This document shows positions 11,682-20,296 of a stretch of 64,000 nt of DNA, in pieces. Position 1 is the first letter of the stretch, and each line of letters opens with the position of its first letter. Below the pieces are notes generated by a model, which saw only the letters and a program-made list of their open reading frames with translations, did not search any database and had not been told where the DNA came from. Origin of the DNA: an uncultured Acidimicrobiaceae bacterium (GTDB taxonomy: Bacteria > Actinomycetota > Acidimicrobiia > Acidimicrobiales > RAAP-2); assembly GCA_903894295.1 (NCBI GenBank), contig CAITPI010000052.1:31104-95103 (forward strand). The letters run 5' to 3'. Made by a program: the position numbers and the translations under genes.

Positions 11682-12775
11682 GAGTGTCCTCCCGGACTTG
11701 CGCCTCCGCCCGGGCGTGAGGCGTCGGCCATGGCGCTCAGGGTAGCCAGCACCGCCATCTCGTCGACGCCTTTGACCACCTCCACGCCCGCCGGGCCGTC
11801 CAGGACAAAGGTCAGGTCGTGGTGCGCCTTCTTGTCGCGGGCCATGAAGCCCAGCAGTTCCCGGTGGTCGAGACCTTCCGGTAGGTCGGCCGAAAGGTCG
11901 AAGCCGCCAACCACCTGCCGGTGGACGTCGACCTGTTCGGAGGTGATCCGGCCGAGGTGTTCCGCCAGCATGGCGGCGTAGACCAGTCCGATGGCGACGG
12001 CCTCGCCGTGGCGCAGGTCCACCGGATGGTCCGGAGCGAACGACGCCGCTTCGAGGGCGTGGGCCAGGGTGTGTCCGTAGTTGAGCAGCATGCGCCGGTC
12101 GCCTTCACGCTCGTCGGCGGCCACCACCGCGGCCTTGATGGCGACGCAGCTTGCCACCTGTTCCTCGATCGGCAGGTCCAGCAGGGAGACGTTCGGAGCA
12201 CCGTTGTCGCCGAGCACCCCACCGAGAAAGGCGTACTTGGCCATCTCGCCCCGACCGCACGACCACTCCCGGGCCGGCAGTGTGGCAAGAACGTCGGTGT
12301 CGCACACCACCGCCGCCGGCTGCCAGAAGGCACCGACCAGGTTCTTGCCCTCGGGGATGTTCACACCGGTCTTGCCACCGATGGCCGCGTCCACCTGGGC
12401 CAACAACGAGGTGGCGACGTTGATGTAGGAGATCCCCCGCTGGTAGGTGGCCGCCGCAAAGCCGGCCAGGTCGGTGACCACGCCACCACCCACGGCCACC
12501 ACCAGGTCGGAACGACTCAGTCCGGCCCGGGCGAAGGCGCGACAGAGTTCTTCGACGGTGCCGAGCGACTTGGCCGACTCGCCGTCGGGCACCAGGTGCA
12601 CCGACTGCTCGAGCCCGGTTTCGACGGTGACGGGAATCCCCGGCTGGGTGACGACCGCGACCCGACGGGCGTCCGGCCGACACCGGGCGACAAGGTCGGC
12701 CAACGATTGCCGGGCGCCCGGGCCGACGACGACGTCATAGGAGCGATCACCAAGGGCGACAGGGACGGTTCTCAT
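11678..12775 (-). CDS. aroB: 3-dehydroquinate synthase
   Basis: Converts DAHP to 3-dehydroquinate using NAD and a divalent metal. The 365-residue protein has the nucleotide-binding VVAVGGGVVTDLAGFAA segment, the substrate loop QVDAAIGGKTGVN, the metal-binding GRGEMAKYA with its Glu, and LLNYGHTLAHALE with metal-ligand His. It follows aroK by 16 bases and overlaps aroQ. Confidence 0.96.
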   Translation of the reverse strand: MRTVPVALGDRSYDVVVGPGARQSLADLVARCRPDARRVAVVTQPGIPVTVETGLEQSVHLVPDGESAKSLGTVEELCRAFARAGLSRSDLVVAVGGGVVTDLAGFAAATYQRGISYINVATSLLAQVDAAIGGKTGVNIPEGKNLVGAFWQPAAVVCDTDVLATLPAREWSCGRGEMAKYAFLGGVLGDNGAPNVSLLDLPIEEQVASCVAIKAAVVAADEREGDRRMLLNYGHTLAHALEAASFAPDHPVDLRHGEAVAIGLVYAAMLAEHLGRITSEQVDVHRQVVGGFDLSADLPEGLDHRELLGFMARDKKAHHDLTFVLDGPAGVEVVKGVDEMAVLATLSAMADASRPGGGASPGGHS

Positions 12776-12791
12776 GGGGCCACCGGCTTCA

Positions 12792-13322
12792 TCATGACAC
12801 CGAACCGGCGGGATTGGACGAGGCCAGGGCGACGAGGCGGTCCACCACCGCGGCCGAGGACAGGTGGTCTACCTCGATGACCGAGGAGGCCACTTCGCGG
12901 TAGAGCGGCTCCCGTTCGGCCATCAGTTTTTCGAGGACACCAACCGGATCGTCGGCGAGGAGGGGGCGACCGCTCCCCTGGCCCACCCGTCGTGCGAGGG
13001 TGGCCAGTCCGGCCTTCAACCAGACGACGCCGGACTCCTTTGCCAGCAGGGAACGGTTGCCGGCATCAACCACCACGCCACCCCCGGTGGCGATGATCAT
13101 GGGCTCCTCCCGGGCCAGGGTGGCCGCCAGGGCGTCGGACTCCCGCCGCCGGAACGAAGTTTCGCCTTCGGTGGCAAAGATCTCCGCCACCCTCAGGCGG
13201 GCGCCCTCTTCCACGACCCGGTCGAGATCGACAAAGGTGTGGCCGGTGACCTTGGCCACCTTGCGCCCGCCGGTGGTCTTGCCCGCCCCCATCAAGCCGA
13301 CCAGGATCAGCCGGTCAGCCAC
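12792..13322 (-). CDS. aroK: Shikimate kinase
   Basis: Phosphorylates shikimate at O3. Walker A GLMGAGKTT, the shikimate-binding FVDLDR and FRRRE elements, the ATGGGVV segment and the lid residue region SGRPLL are present. The start chosen is GTG at 13322, which overlaps the end of aroC by eight bases and gives 176 residues, the size of M. tuberculosis AroK. An in-frame ATG at 13355 would add 11 residues. The longest open frame, from 13403, runs deep into aroC and is unlikely. Confidence 0.94.
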   Translation of the reverse strand: MADRLILVGLMGAGKTTGGRKVAKVTGHTFVDLDRVVEEGARLRVAEIFATEGETSFRRRESDALAATLAREEPMIIATGGGVVVDAGNRSLLAKESGVVWLKAGLATLARRVGQGSGRPLLADDPVGVLEKLMAEREPLYREVASSVIEVDHLSSAAVVDRLVALASSNPAGSVS

Positions 13323-14514
13323 GGCCGGCGGCCGATGGCGTCGAACCGAGGGCATCGAGGTAGCTGCGGTGGTTGCGGGTGAACTCGGCCACCGAGTCTC
13401 CACCGAACTTGCGCAGCGCTTCGTCGGCCAGCACGAGGGAGGTCATGGTCTCGGCCACCACTCCCATGGCCGGAACGGCCGTCACATCGGTCCGCTCCTT
13501 GAAGGACACCGTCGACTCCTTGGTCACGACATCGACCGTACCGAGGCTCGGCCGGTTCAAGGTGGCCAGCGGCTTCATGGACGCCCGGGCCACGATCGGC
13601 GCACCGGTGGACATGCCACCCTCGATACCACCGGCCCGGTGCGTGTCGCGGGCGTATCCTCCGCTGCGTTCCCCTCCCTCGGCCGCATCGGCCAGGCGGA
13701 TGGCGTCGTGGGCTTCGGAGCCTCTCAGGCCGGCCACTTGGGACCCTTCGCCGATCTCCACCGCCTTGATGGCCTGGATGCTCATCAGGGCCTGGGCGAG
13801 ACGGGCATCAAGCCGCCGGTCCCAGTGCACGTGGCTCCCGAGACCCACCGGGACACCATGGGCCACCACCTCGGCCACTCCGCCCAGCGAATCGCCTTCC
13901 TTGGCCGCCGCCTTGATGGCGGCCACCATGCGCGCTTCGGCCTCGGCATCGGCGCAGCGAACCTGGGAGGCATCGATGCGCTCCAGATCGGCCAGGGTGG
14001 GCACGAAACCCGGTTCGCTCCGTTCGGCCCCGAGCTGGACCACGTGGCTCACCACGTCAACACCGATCTCCCGCAGGAGCGCCTTGGCCAGGGTTCCGGC
14101 CGCCACCCGGGCGGCGGTCTCGCGGGCCGAGGCCCGCTCCAGGACGTCCCGGGCATCTTCGAGTCCGTACTTCAACATGCCGGCCAAATCGGCATGACCG
14201 GGCCGGGGTTGGGTGAGCACCTTGGACGGAAGGCCCGGGGCCGGAGACATCTCTTCTTCCCACTTGGGCCACTCGGTGTTCAGGATCTCGATGGCCACCG
14301 GTGAACCCAGGGTCCGACCGTGTCGGACGCCCGCCACCAGGGAGACTTCGTCCACCTCGAAACGCATCCGGGGACCGCGTCCGAAGCCCAGCCGGCGTCG
14401 GGCCAACCCCGCCTGGACGTCTTCGGCCAGGATGGCCAACCCGGCCGGCAGGCCCTCGACGATCACCACCAAGGCCCGTCCGTGGGACTCTCCGGCGGTC
14501 AGATAGCGCAGCAT
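13315..14514 (-). CDS. aroC: Chorismate synthase
   Basis: Forms chorismate from EPSP with reduced FMN. This is the branch point for aromatic amino acids and for menaquinone, whose genes lie 14 kb away. The 399-residue protein begins MLRYLTAGESHG, the signature of the family. It continues with the RRxGxGRGPRM segment and GGMSTGAPI, and lacks the flavin-reductase domain of bifunctional forms. First gene of the aroC-to-nusB unit. Confidence 0.97.
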   Translation of the reverse strand: MLRYLTAGESHGRALVVIVEGLPAGLAILAEDVQAGLARRRLGFGRGPRMRFEVDEVSLVAGVRHGRTLGSPVAIEILNTEWPKWEEEMSPAPGLPSKVLTQPRPGHADLAGMLKYGLEDARDVLERASARETAARVAAGTLAKALLREIGVDVVSHVVQLGAERSEPGFVPTLADLERIDASQVRCADAEAEARMVAAIKAAAKEGDSLGGVAEVVAHGVPVGLGSHVHWDRRLDARLAQALMSIQAIKAVEIGEGSQVAGLRGSEAHDAIRLADAAEGGERSGGYARDTHRAGGIEGGMSTGAPIVARASMKPLATLNRPSLGTVDVVTKESTVSFKERTDVTAVPAMGVVAETMTSLVLADEALRKFGGDSVAEFTRNHRSYLDALGSTPSAAGRG

Positions 14515-14521
14515 GTACCCA

Positions 14522-14527
14522 AATCTA
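14522..14527 (-). promoter_or_regulatory. Probable -10 element for leaderless aroC mRNA
   Basis: TAGATT on the minus strand ends seven bases before the aroC ATG, and there is no Shine-Dalgarno sequence. This spacing puts the transcript start at or next to the start codon. No convincing -35 hexamer is visible. Confidence 0.45.
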
Positions 14528-14667
14528 CTAGAGGGGTTGCCCCTTCTTCCCCACCCCGGAGTTTGCCCCTCGCCAACGGCTTTCTTGCCACCGGGGCCCG
14601 TCCGCGGATTCGGCCATCCGGCCCCGGGTCACCACCGGGCCGACATCGGGTTCCACCCGAGCCGGCG

Positions 14668-15495
14668 TCAGCGGGTCGCCGGGAAGATGGCGTGCACCAG
14701 TGGTCCACCCCAAAGCACCGCCACGGACGCACCGATCGCCAGGGACGGACCAAAGGGGATTCGGGTCTTCCGTCCCCCACCGGCGACCACCAGCACCACG
14801 ACCGAAACGAGCAGTCCGGCCAACAGGGCCACCACGAAGGCCACGTAGACGTGGAGCAGGCTCAGGTAGCCCACGGCCATGCCGATCAACCCGGCCAACC
14901 GGACGTCGCCAAAGCCCATGCCCCGGGGAACGAAGTACCAGACGGCAAAGAACACCGCGAAACTGGCCACACCGCCGATGGCGGCCCCGGTCAGCGCCGA
15001 ACGGCTTCCGTCGATCAGGGAGTTGGCCACCAACAGCGCGGCGACGACGACCAACGTGGGATAGATGATGGTTCGGGGCAACAGGCGGTGGGAGAGATCG
15101 GTCAGCGACAACATGACGAGTGCCACGAGGAAGACCAGGTAGGGAACGACCAGCAAATGGCAGCCGAATCGGGCGGCGGCCAGGCCGGCGAGGACTCCCG
15201 AGAGCACACCCGCCAGGGCCGAGCGGCCCGGGGATCGCCCCTGGGGCAGCAGATGGCCGATCTGGACGCCGTCATCGGCCGGTTCCTCGGGTTGGAGGGC
15301 GTCGCCTGTCGCCACACGGTCTCCGGTGGGAGCGGCCGGGGCGGTCTGTCGGGCGTTCATGGCCTCCTGGCGACGGCGTTCGTCGGCCACGAAGCTGGCG
15401 TCGGCGAGGCGCTGGCCCAACGGATCGAGGGCCACACCGGCCACAAGACCCAGGACTGTTGCCAGAAGTACAAACACATGGTTCCTATCGTCCAT
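14668..15495 (-). CDS. Prepilin peptidase (A24 aspartyl protease), short form
   Basis: Membrane aspartyl protease that trims prepilin-like leader peptides. The two catalytic Asp residues are in LTDLSHRLLP and in GFGDVRL (the GxGD motif), set among about seven hydrophobic segments. The N-terminal region is a polar linker of about 60 residues. It has none of the four zinc cysteines of the methyltransferase domain found in PilD, so this is probably a peptidase-only enzyme of the CpaA/TadV kind. ATG at 15495 (275 residues) is preferred over a TTG at 15507. No pilin genes are in the window. Mycobacteria also have such a gene near the aro cluster. Confidence 0.85.
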   Translation of the reverse strand: MDDRNHVFVLLATVLGLVAGVALDPLGQRLADASFVADERRRQEAMNARQTAPAAPTGDRVATGDALQPEEPADDGVQIGHLLPQGRSPGRSALAGVLSGVLAGLAAARFGCHLLVVPYLVFLVALVMLSLTDLSHRLLPRTIIYPTLVVVAALLVANSLIDGSRSALTGAAIGGVASFAVFFAVWYFVPRGMGFGDVRLAGLIGMAVGYLSLLHVYVAFVVALLAGLLVSVVVLVVAGGGRKTRIPFGPSLAIGASVAVLWGGPLVHAIFPATR

Positions 15496-15543
15496 CCACC
15501 GGCCCAACCTGAGTCAACCCGGTGTCGCCTTGTCTCCCGGTTC

Positions 15544-15549
15544 TAACAT
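15544..15549 (+). promoter_or_regulatory. Probable -10 element for leaderless dienelactone hydrolase mRNA
   Basis: TAACAT is followed by six bases and the ATG at 15556. No Shine-Dalgarno sequence is present. Confidence 0.45.
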
Positions 15550-15555
15550 GACGCC

Positions 15556-16281
15556 ATGGACACCACCACACTGCAGATCACGTCCGGCCCCGGGAGTTTC
15601 CCCTGCTACGAGGCCACACCCGGTGCCGGCGACCCCGCACCCCATGGGGCGGTCATCGTGGTGCAGGAGGCGTTTGGCGTCAACGGCCACATCGAGGACG
15701 TCACCCGACGCTTTGCCGGCCTGGGCTACCAGGCGGTCGCCCCGCACCTCTTCCATCGCACCGGTGCACCGGCCATGGGCTATGACGACTTCGGCCAGGT
15801 CGTGGAGGACATGATGGCGCTCCGGGATGACCAGATCCTCGACGACATCGACGCCGTCATCGACCACCTGCACCAGAGCGGTTGGAAGGACGACCAGATC
15901 GCCATCGTCGGTTTCTGCATGGGAGGACGGGTCACCTTTCTCGTGGCCGGCCAACGGAGCCTCGGCGCCGCTGTCGGCTTCTACGGCGGAGGCATCGTGA
16001 ACGCCCGATGGGAGTCGATGCCGGCGCTGATCGAACTCGCACCCCGCCTGCAGACCCCCTGGCTCGGCCTCTACGGTGACCAGGACGGAAGCATTCCGGT
16101 GGAGGACGTGGAGCAGTTGCGGACCGCCATCGCCGGATCACCCGTCGAGGCGGAGATCGTCCGATACCCCGAAGCCGAACACGGGTTCCACTGCGACGCA
16201 CGGTCGGCCTACCACCCCGAATCGGCCCGGGACGCCTGGGGGCGCACACTGGACTGGTTCGCCCGGCATCTGTCGGCCTGA
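15556..16281 (+). CDS. Dienelactone hydrolase family protein
   Basis: Alpha/beta hydrolase of about the size (241 residues) of carboxymethylenebutenolidase. The catalytic triad characteristic of the family is visible: nucleophile Cys in VGFCMGG, Asp in YGDQDGSIP and His in EAEHGFHC. The early VVQEAFGVNGHI segment carries the Glu that interacts with the Cys. The substrate is unknown. No aromatic-ring cleavage genes are nearby, so a role in chlorocatechol breakdown is not supported. Convergent with the copper monooxygenase gene, with only 26 bases between the stops. Confidence 0.9.
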   Translation: MDTTTLQITSGPGSFPCYEATPGAGDPAPHGAVIVVQEAFGVNGHIEDVTRRFAGLGYQAVAPHLFHRTGAPAMGYDDFGQVVEDMMALRDDQILDDIDAVIDHLHQSGWKDDQIAIVGFCMGGRVTFLVAGQRSLGAAVGFYGGGIVNARWESMPALIELAPRLQTPWLGLYGDQDGSIPVEDVEQLRTAIAGSPVEAEIVRYPEAEHGFHCDARSAYHPESARDAWGRTLDWFARHLSA

Positions 16282-16307
16282 GGAACCCCTGTGGCCAACG
16301 TCGGCCC

Positions 16308-17435
16308 CTACGCCGCCGGCGTCACTCCTTTTGGCAGCTTGTGGGCGATGTAGGCCAGGCCGATGCACATCTCGTCGGTCGAGCCATCGCCCCAGGTCAC
16401 GAAGTGGGGAGCCACCCGCCGCAGATCCGGCAGTTCCTGCTCCAACTGCGGGTTGTAGGTGCAGGTGACCCGCACCGGCTCTCCCGCCGTCACCGGGACC
16501 GGATGGGCAAGGTTGTAGGCCCGCTGGTAGTGGAAGTTGTACTCCGGCACGTCAAGGACCGTCCGGGCCCGCGAAGTGCCCGGGTCGAGCACCATCTTGA
16601 AGGAAACACCCAACAGGTGCATGTGGGCCTGGGTCCGGACGATGTATCCCGAGTTGGTGATGACCGAGTCACAACTGGCGGTGTCCGAGGCGGGCGGGCT
16701 GGTCGGGTCGATGTGACACAGCCCGTCGATGCCGGCGGCTTCCTGTTCGGCGGCCGGGCCGAAACGGACGCCCTGGTTCACCAGCGATGCCTCCGGACTG
16801 CACAGAGGTCCCGAGCTGCCCGTCGGACACGGGATGTTGGGTGCGGCCAGCATGATGTCGAGTTTGAGCGGCTTGATCGGTGCGTTGGCGGGCACGGTCT
16901 TCAGCACCAGACGGTTCCGGACCGGCCGGTGGCCGACCAGAAGGTTGTAGTGGACCTGGATCACCACGAGGCTCCCCTTGGGCAGGGGAATCCCCGTGCC
17001 CAGAGGCAGCACGTCGGCCCCGTGACCCGGAGCCCACTCGCTCAGCATCGGGTTCTTCAGGAACTCGAAGATGGACGTGCCGGGCAGCGCCGCTTCCCCG
17101 AAGCATGTCCACCCATGGCGCAAGACGCCCGAGCGGAGGGCGGCGGTTGCCGCCGCCGGTGGAACGAGGAACAGCGCCGCGTGGTGGTCTTCGACGCTTC
17201 CGGCCGTGAACTTGCTGGAGACGATGTACGAGTCGTGCCGGACGTGGGGGTCGATCAGCGTGCAGTGGTAGTCGTCGGTCGTCCCGGCCTCGGCCCGGGG
17301 CTGATACCAGGGTGTGTGCAGCGAGATGGTGGTCACCGGGGTGCCCGCCGCCCCGGATGTGGCACGCGGGACGACGACGGCCACCACAGCGACCACCAGG
17401 GCAAGGGTCACCACCGCCCAACTCCGCAATTTCAC
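16308..17435 (-). CDS. Secreted PHM-like copper type II monooxygenase
   Basis: The 375-residue protein has an N-terminal signal (hydrophobic residues 8-22 then PRATSGAA) and a two-domain copper type II ascorbate-dependent monooxygenase layout. All six copper ligands of the peptidylglycine/dopamine hydroxylase family can be placed: His84, His85 and His162 for CuH, and His271, His273 (QAHMHLLG) and Met356 (TDEMCIG) for CuM. Several Cys suggest disulfides. It probably hydroxylates an unknown small substrate outside the membrane. The GTG start has TAGGCT six bases upstream. Confidence 0.82.
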   Translation of the reverse strand: MKLRSWAVVTLALVVAVVAVVVPRATSGAAGTPVTTISLHTPWYQPRAEAGTTDDYHCTLIDPHVRHDSYIVSSKFTAGSVEDHHAALFLVPPAAATAALRSGVLRHGWTCFGEAALPGTSIFEFLKNPMLSEWAPGHGADVLPLGTGIPLPKGSLVVIQVHYNLLVGHRPVRNRLVLKTVPANAPIKPLKLDIMLAAPNIPCPTGSSGPLCSPEASLVNQGVRFGPAAEQEAAGIDGLCHIDPTSPPASDTASCDSVITNSGYIVRTQAHMHLLGVSFKMVLDPGTSRARTVLDVPEYNFHYQRAYNLAHPVPVTAGEPVRVTCTYNPQLEQELPDLRRVAPHFVTWGDGSTDEMCIGLAYIAHKLPKGVTPAA

Positions 17436-17441
17436 CTGCGA

Positions 17442-17447
17442 AGCCTA
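17442..17447 (-). promoter_or_regulatory. Probable -10 element for leaderless copper monooxygenase mRNA
   Basis: TAGGCT on the minus strand, then six bases and the GTG start at 17435. No Shine-Dalgarno sequence. Confidence 0.42.
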
Positions 17448-17604
17448 CATCGGCGTTTCCGCCGGTCCCATTCGCCCTCCCGTCCGGGACGCCTGATTCA
17501 GCCCGAAGCTCTGGGGCCCGCCCCGGAATCCGGAGGGCAGGCTGCTAGTTTTCTTCCATGCGCTCCCTTGCTGCATGTCTGCCCCGTGCCTGTGAGGCTG
17601 GCGC

Positions 17605-18528
17605 GTGATCAAGGCCACCAACCTCTCCAAGAGCTACGGCAACAACCGGGCCGTCGACAACCTGGACTTCGAGGTCCGGGACGGCGTGGTGACCGGATTC
17701 CTCGGCCCGAACGGCTCGGGCAAGTCGACCACCATGCGACTGATCATGGGACTCGACCACCCGACCAGTGGCTCGGTCACCCTTGACGGACGGCGCTTCC
17801 ACGACCTCAAGTGGCCGCTCCGTGAAGTCGGTGCGCTGCTCGAAGCCAAAGCGGTGCATCCCGGACGATCGGCCCGGATGCACCTGCTGGCCCTGGCCCA
17901 GACCAACGCCATCTCCAAACATCGGGTGGACGAGGTCCTCGAACTCGTGGGCCTCACCGCCGTGGCCCACCGCCGGGCCGGAAAGTTCTCCCTCGGAATG
18001 AGCCAACGCCTGGGCATTGCTTCGGCCCTGTTGGGCGACCCCAAGACGTTGCTCTTCGACGAGCCCATCAACGGACTGGACCCGGAAGGGATCCTCTGGG
18101 TGCGGAACCTGCTCCGGAGTCTCGCCGACGAAGGTCGCACCATCTTCGTCTCGAGCCACCTCATGAGCGAGATGGCCCAGACGGCCACCGATCTCGTGGT
18201 CATCGGACGGGGCCACCTGATTGCCGACACCACGGTCGAGCAATTCATCGCCTCCAACACCGAGGCCACGGTGCGGGTGCGTGCGCCCGAGGCCGACAAG
18301 CTGTCCGGGATCCTCCAGGCCGCCGGTGCCCGGATTCACCCCGAACCCGATGGCGGGCTACTGGTGACCAACCTCGACGCACCGCAGATCGGCGATCTGG
18401 CCTGGGCCAACGGTGTCGCCCTGCACGAACTCAGCCCCCAGATGGCCAGTCTGGAAGAGGTCTTCATGGAACTCACCTCCGACGCCGTCGAGTACCACGG
18501 TTCAACCACCGCAGGAGCTGCCCAATGA
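17605..18528 (+). CDS. ABC transporter ATP-binding protein (DrrA/BcrA type)
   Basis: ATPase of a two-gene ABC-2 exporter. Walker A GPNGSGKST at 34-42, signature FSLGMSQRLG, Walker B TLLFDEPINGLDPEG and switch His in VSSHLMSEM are intact. The Q-loop region (GALLEAKAVHPGRSA) is the form typical of actinobacterial DrrA-like exporters. Residues 225-307 form a regulatory C-terminal extension ending in SLEEVFMELT. The GTG start has GAGG about eight bases upstream. It overlaps the permease gene by four bases. The substrate is not predictable. Confidence 0.93.
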   Translation: MIKATNLSKSYGNNRAVDNLDFEVRDGVVTGFLGPNGSGKSTTMRLIMGLDHPTSGSVTLDGRRFHDLKWPLREVGALLEAKAVHPGRSARMHLLALAQTNAISKHRVDEVLELVGLTAVAHRRAGKFSLGMSQRLGIASALLGDPKTLLFDEPINGLDPEGILWVRNLLRSLADEGRTIFVSSHLMSEMAQTATDLVVIGRGHLIADTTVEQFIASNTEATVRVRAPEADKLSGILQAAGARIHPEPDGGLLVTNLDAPQIGDLAWANGVALHELSPQMASLEEVFMELTSDAVEYHGSTTAGAAQ

Positions 18529-19469
18529 CCGCCGTTGAAACTCCCGTCGCCACGCCCCCGGCTCCCCAGCCGGCCGGCCGGGCCGGATTTCGCCTCGAGA
18601 CGGTCTCCGAGTGGACCAAACTCCGCTCGATCCGCTCCACATGGATCTGCCTTGCCATCATCGTGGTGCTCAGCATCGGACTGTCGGCTCTGGTCTGTTT
18701 CGCCCAGGCCAAGCACTGGACGGTGGCCTGTGGTGACCGGCTGACCTTCGACCCGGTGAGCGCGTCCCAGATCGGAGCCCTGCTGTCGCAGTTCGTGGTG
18801 GGGGTGCTCGGTGCGCTCGTAATCACCTCGGAGTACGCCACCGGTCTGATCCGCACCACCTTTGCCACCGTGCCCCGACGGACGACGGTGCTCGGGGCGA
18901 AGGCCCTGGTGGTCAGCGTGGTGATCCTGGTGGTCAGCGAGATCACGATCTTCATCTCGTTCCTGGTCGGCCAGTCCGTACTGACGGCCATGGGCGGGAA
19001 GGTCTACCCGAGCGCAGCGGCCTTCGAGGCCAAGGTGGCACCCTTTGTCGGACGCCATCTGAGCTCGTGCCCGACCATTCCCATGAGTCGTCTTCCGATT
19101 CCGGTGGCGAACTTCTCGACGCCCGGAGCGCTACGGGCCCTCATCCTTGGCGGTATTTACCTGACCATCCTGACGCTGGTCGCCGTCGGCTTCGGGGTCA
19201 TTCTCCGTCACACCGCCGGCACGATCTCGCTGTTTGTCGGCGTGCTCCTGATCCTGCCGCTGTTGATCCAGTTGCTGCCGTCGAACTGGTCCGGGCCCAT
19301 CGCCAAGTACCTTCCCAACGGTCTCGGCCAGGCCATGACCTCGCCCAACGGACTGAACTACGACGGAAATCCGCTCATGTCCCCGTGGACCGCCCTGGTG
19401 ATACTCGTCATCTACGTCGTGGTGGTGCTCGGCGTCGGAGCAACCCTGTTGAACCGTCGGGACGCCTGA
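18525..19469 (+). CDS. ABC-2 type transporter permease
   Basis: A 314-residue membrane protein with six predicted hydrophobic segments and the ABC-2 N-terminal EWTKLRSIRSTW signature, followed by an ITSEYATGLIRTT loop that contacts the ATPase. The ATG overlaps the stop of the ATPase gene (ATGA), so the two form one exporter. Low Lys and an extended extracellular loop (about residues 165-200) are seen. Substrate unknown; drug, lipid or peptide export are all possible. Confidence 0.9.
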   Translation: MTAVETPVATPPAPQPAGRAGFRLETVSEWTKLRSIRSTWICLAIIVVLSIGLSALVCFAQAKHWTVACGDRLTFDPVSASQIGALLSQFVVGVLGALVITSEYATGLIRTTFATVPRRTTVLGAKALVVSVVILVVSEITIFISFLVGQSVLTAMGGKVYPSAAAFEAKVAPFVGRHLSSCPTIPMSRLPIPVANFSTPGALRALILGGIYLTILTLVAVGFGVILRHTAGTISLFVGVLLILPLLIQLLPSNWSGPIAKYLPNGLGQAMTSPNGLNYDGNPLMSPWTALVILVIYVVVVLGVGATLLNRRDA

Positions 19470-19627
19470 GGCCACACCGTCTTCGCCCGGGTCATCACCC
19501 AGGCGACCACCCGGTCAGGATCCTTCTGGGTGCACCGCAGAGAATCCGGAGCCGGACGGATCACGTCCCGATCCGGTCCCGTGCCCTGCGGGCCACCGGA
19601 TTCCCACCGGCCCCGGGGGCAACGCGC

Positions 19628-20278
19628 TCAGCCCAGGGCCGGCTCGTAGAACGGGTTGGTGCCATCGGCGTGATCGGTCACGTCGAAGATGTCGACGATC
19701 TCCGGCACCGACTCCCGCAGGATCACCTCGATGCCCTGGCTCAGGGTGGCCTTGGCCATGCCACACCCCTGGCAGCCACCGCTCAGACGGAGGTAGACCG
19801 AGCCACTCTCCACGGCAACGAGGTCGGCCCGACCGCCATGGGAAGCAATCGACGGGTTCACCTGCTCCTCCAGAACGGCGACGATCCGCTGGGCCAGCGG
19901 ATCCGAGAGGTCGAGCGTGGAGTCAAGGCCGGCCAGGGTCGGAGCGGGCGGCGTGTTGGGGTTCACGATCACGAGGCCACCTTCGCCTGCTTCATCAACC
20001 ACGAAGTCGAGTGATGCCCCCTGAAGCCGCGCTACCGACGATCCGGGAATCACCACGGGAATCTGGTCGTCGGCCTGAACCACGTCGTTGGTCGTGGCAT
20101 CGGCCAACGCCTGGAAGTACATGTCGTAGGAGTAGGCGTTTGCGTTGGTGCCACTGATCTCGAGCCACAACGCCAGGGTGTCGGCACCGTCCTCGTTGGC
20201 CAACACCTCGAGCACGGTGGCCCGGGCGGCGGGGGTAATCGTCAGTACGGTGGCTGCGTCATCATGGTCGGCACTCAT
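19628..20278 (-). CDS. nfuA: NfuA-type iron-sulfur cluster carrier
   Basis: Delivers Fe-S clusters to target enzymes. The chosen ATG at 20278 gives 216 residues. Residues 1-110 form a degenerate A-type (IscA-like) domain, and the C-terminal NifU domain has the cluster-binding Cys169-Cys172 (GGCQGCGMAKATL). The open frame extends upstream to 21049, but that part is antisense to the next gene and lacks family similarity. TATGAT lies seven bases before the ATG. The gene is back to back with a Cys-rich unknown, 18 bases away. Confidence 0.92.
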   Translation of the reverse strand: MSADHDDAATVLTITPAARATVLEVLANEDGADTLALWLEISGTNANAYSYDMYFQALADATTNDVVQADDQIPVVIPGSSVARLQGASLDFVVDEAGEGGLVIVNPNTPPAPTLAGLDSTLDLSDPLAQRIVAVLEEQVNPSIASHGGRADLVAVESGSVYLRLSGGCQGCGMAKATLSQGIEVILRESVPEIVDIFDVTDHADGTNPFYEPALG

Positions 20279-20284
20279 GCCTGC

Positions 20285-20291
20285 CATCATA
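20285..20291. promoter_or_regulatory. Overlapping divergent -10 elements between nfuA and the 20297 gene
   Basis: The 18-base gap holds TATGAT on the minus strand (20286-20291, seven bases before the nfuA ATG). On the plus strand CATCAT (20285-20290) lies six bases before the GTG at 20297. The two elements occupy the same bases, so polymerase could serve only one gene at a time. The minus element is strong; the plus element is weak. Confidence 0.4.
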
Positions 20292-20296
20292 CGGGG

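Noticed and set aside
15556..18528. A combined degradation pathway of dienelactone hydrolase, copper monooxygenase and ABC exporter
   Set aside because: The genes are in opposite orientations with separate promoters and have no shared pathway partner, so a functional link is not supported.
19470..19627. Imperfect inverted repeat between the permease and nfuA stops as a terminator
   Set aside because: Pairing needs bulges and there is no T-run. The 158-base gap otherwise shows nothing I can support.
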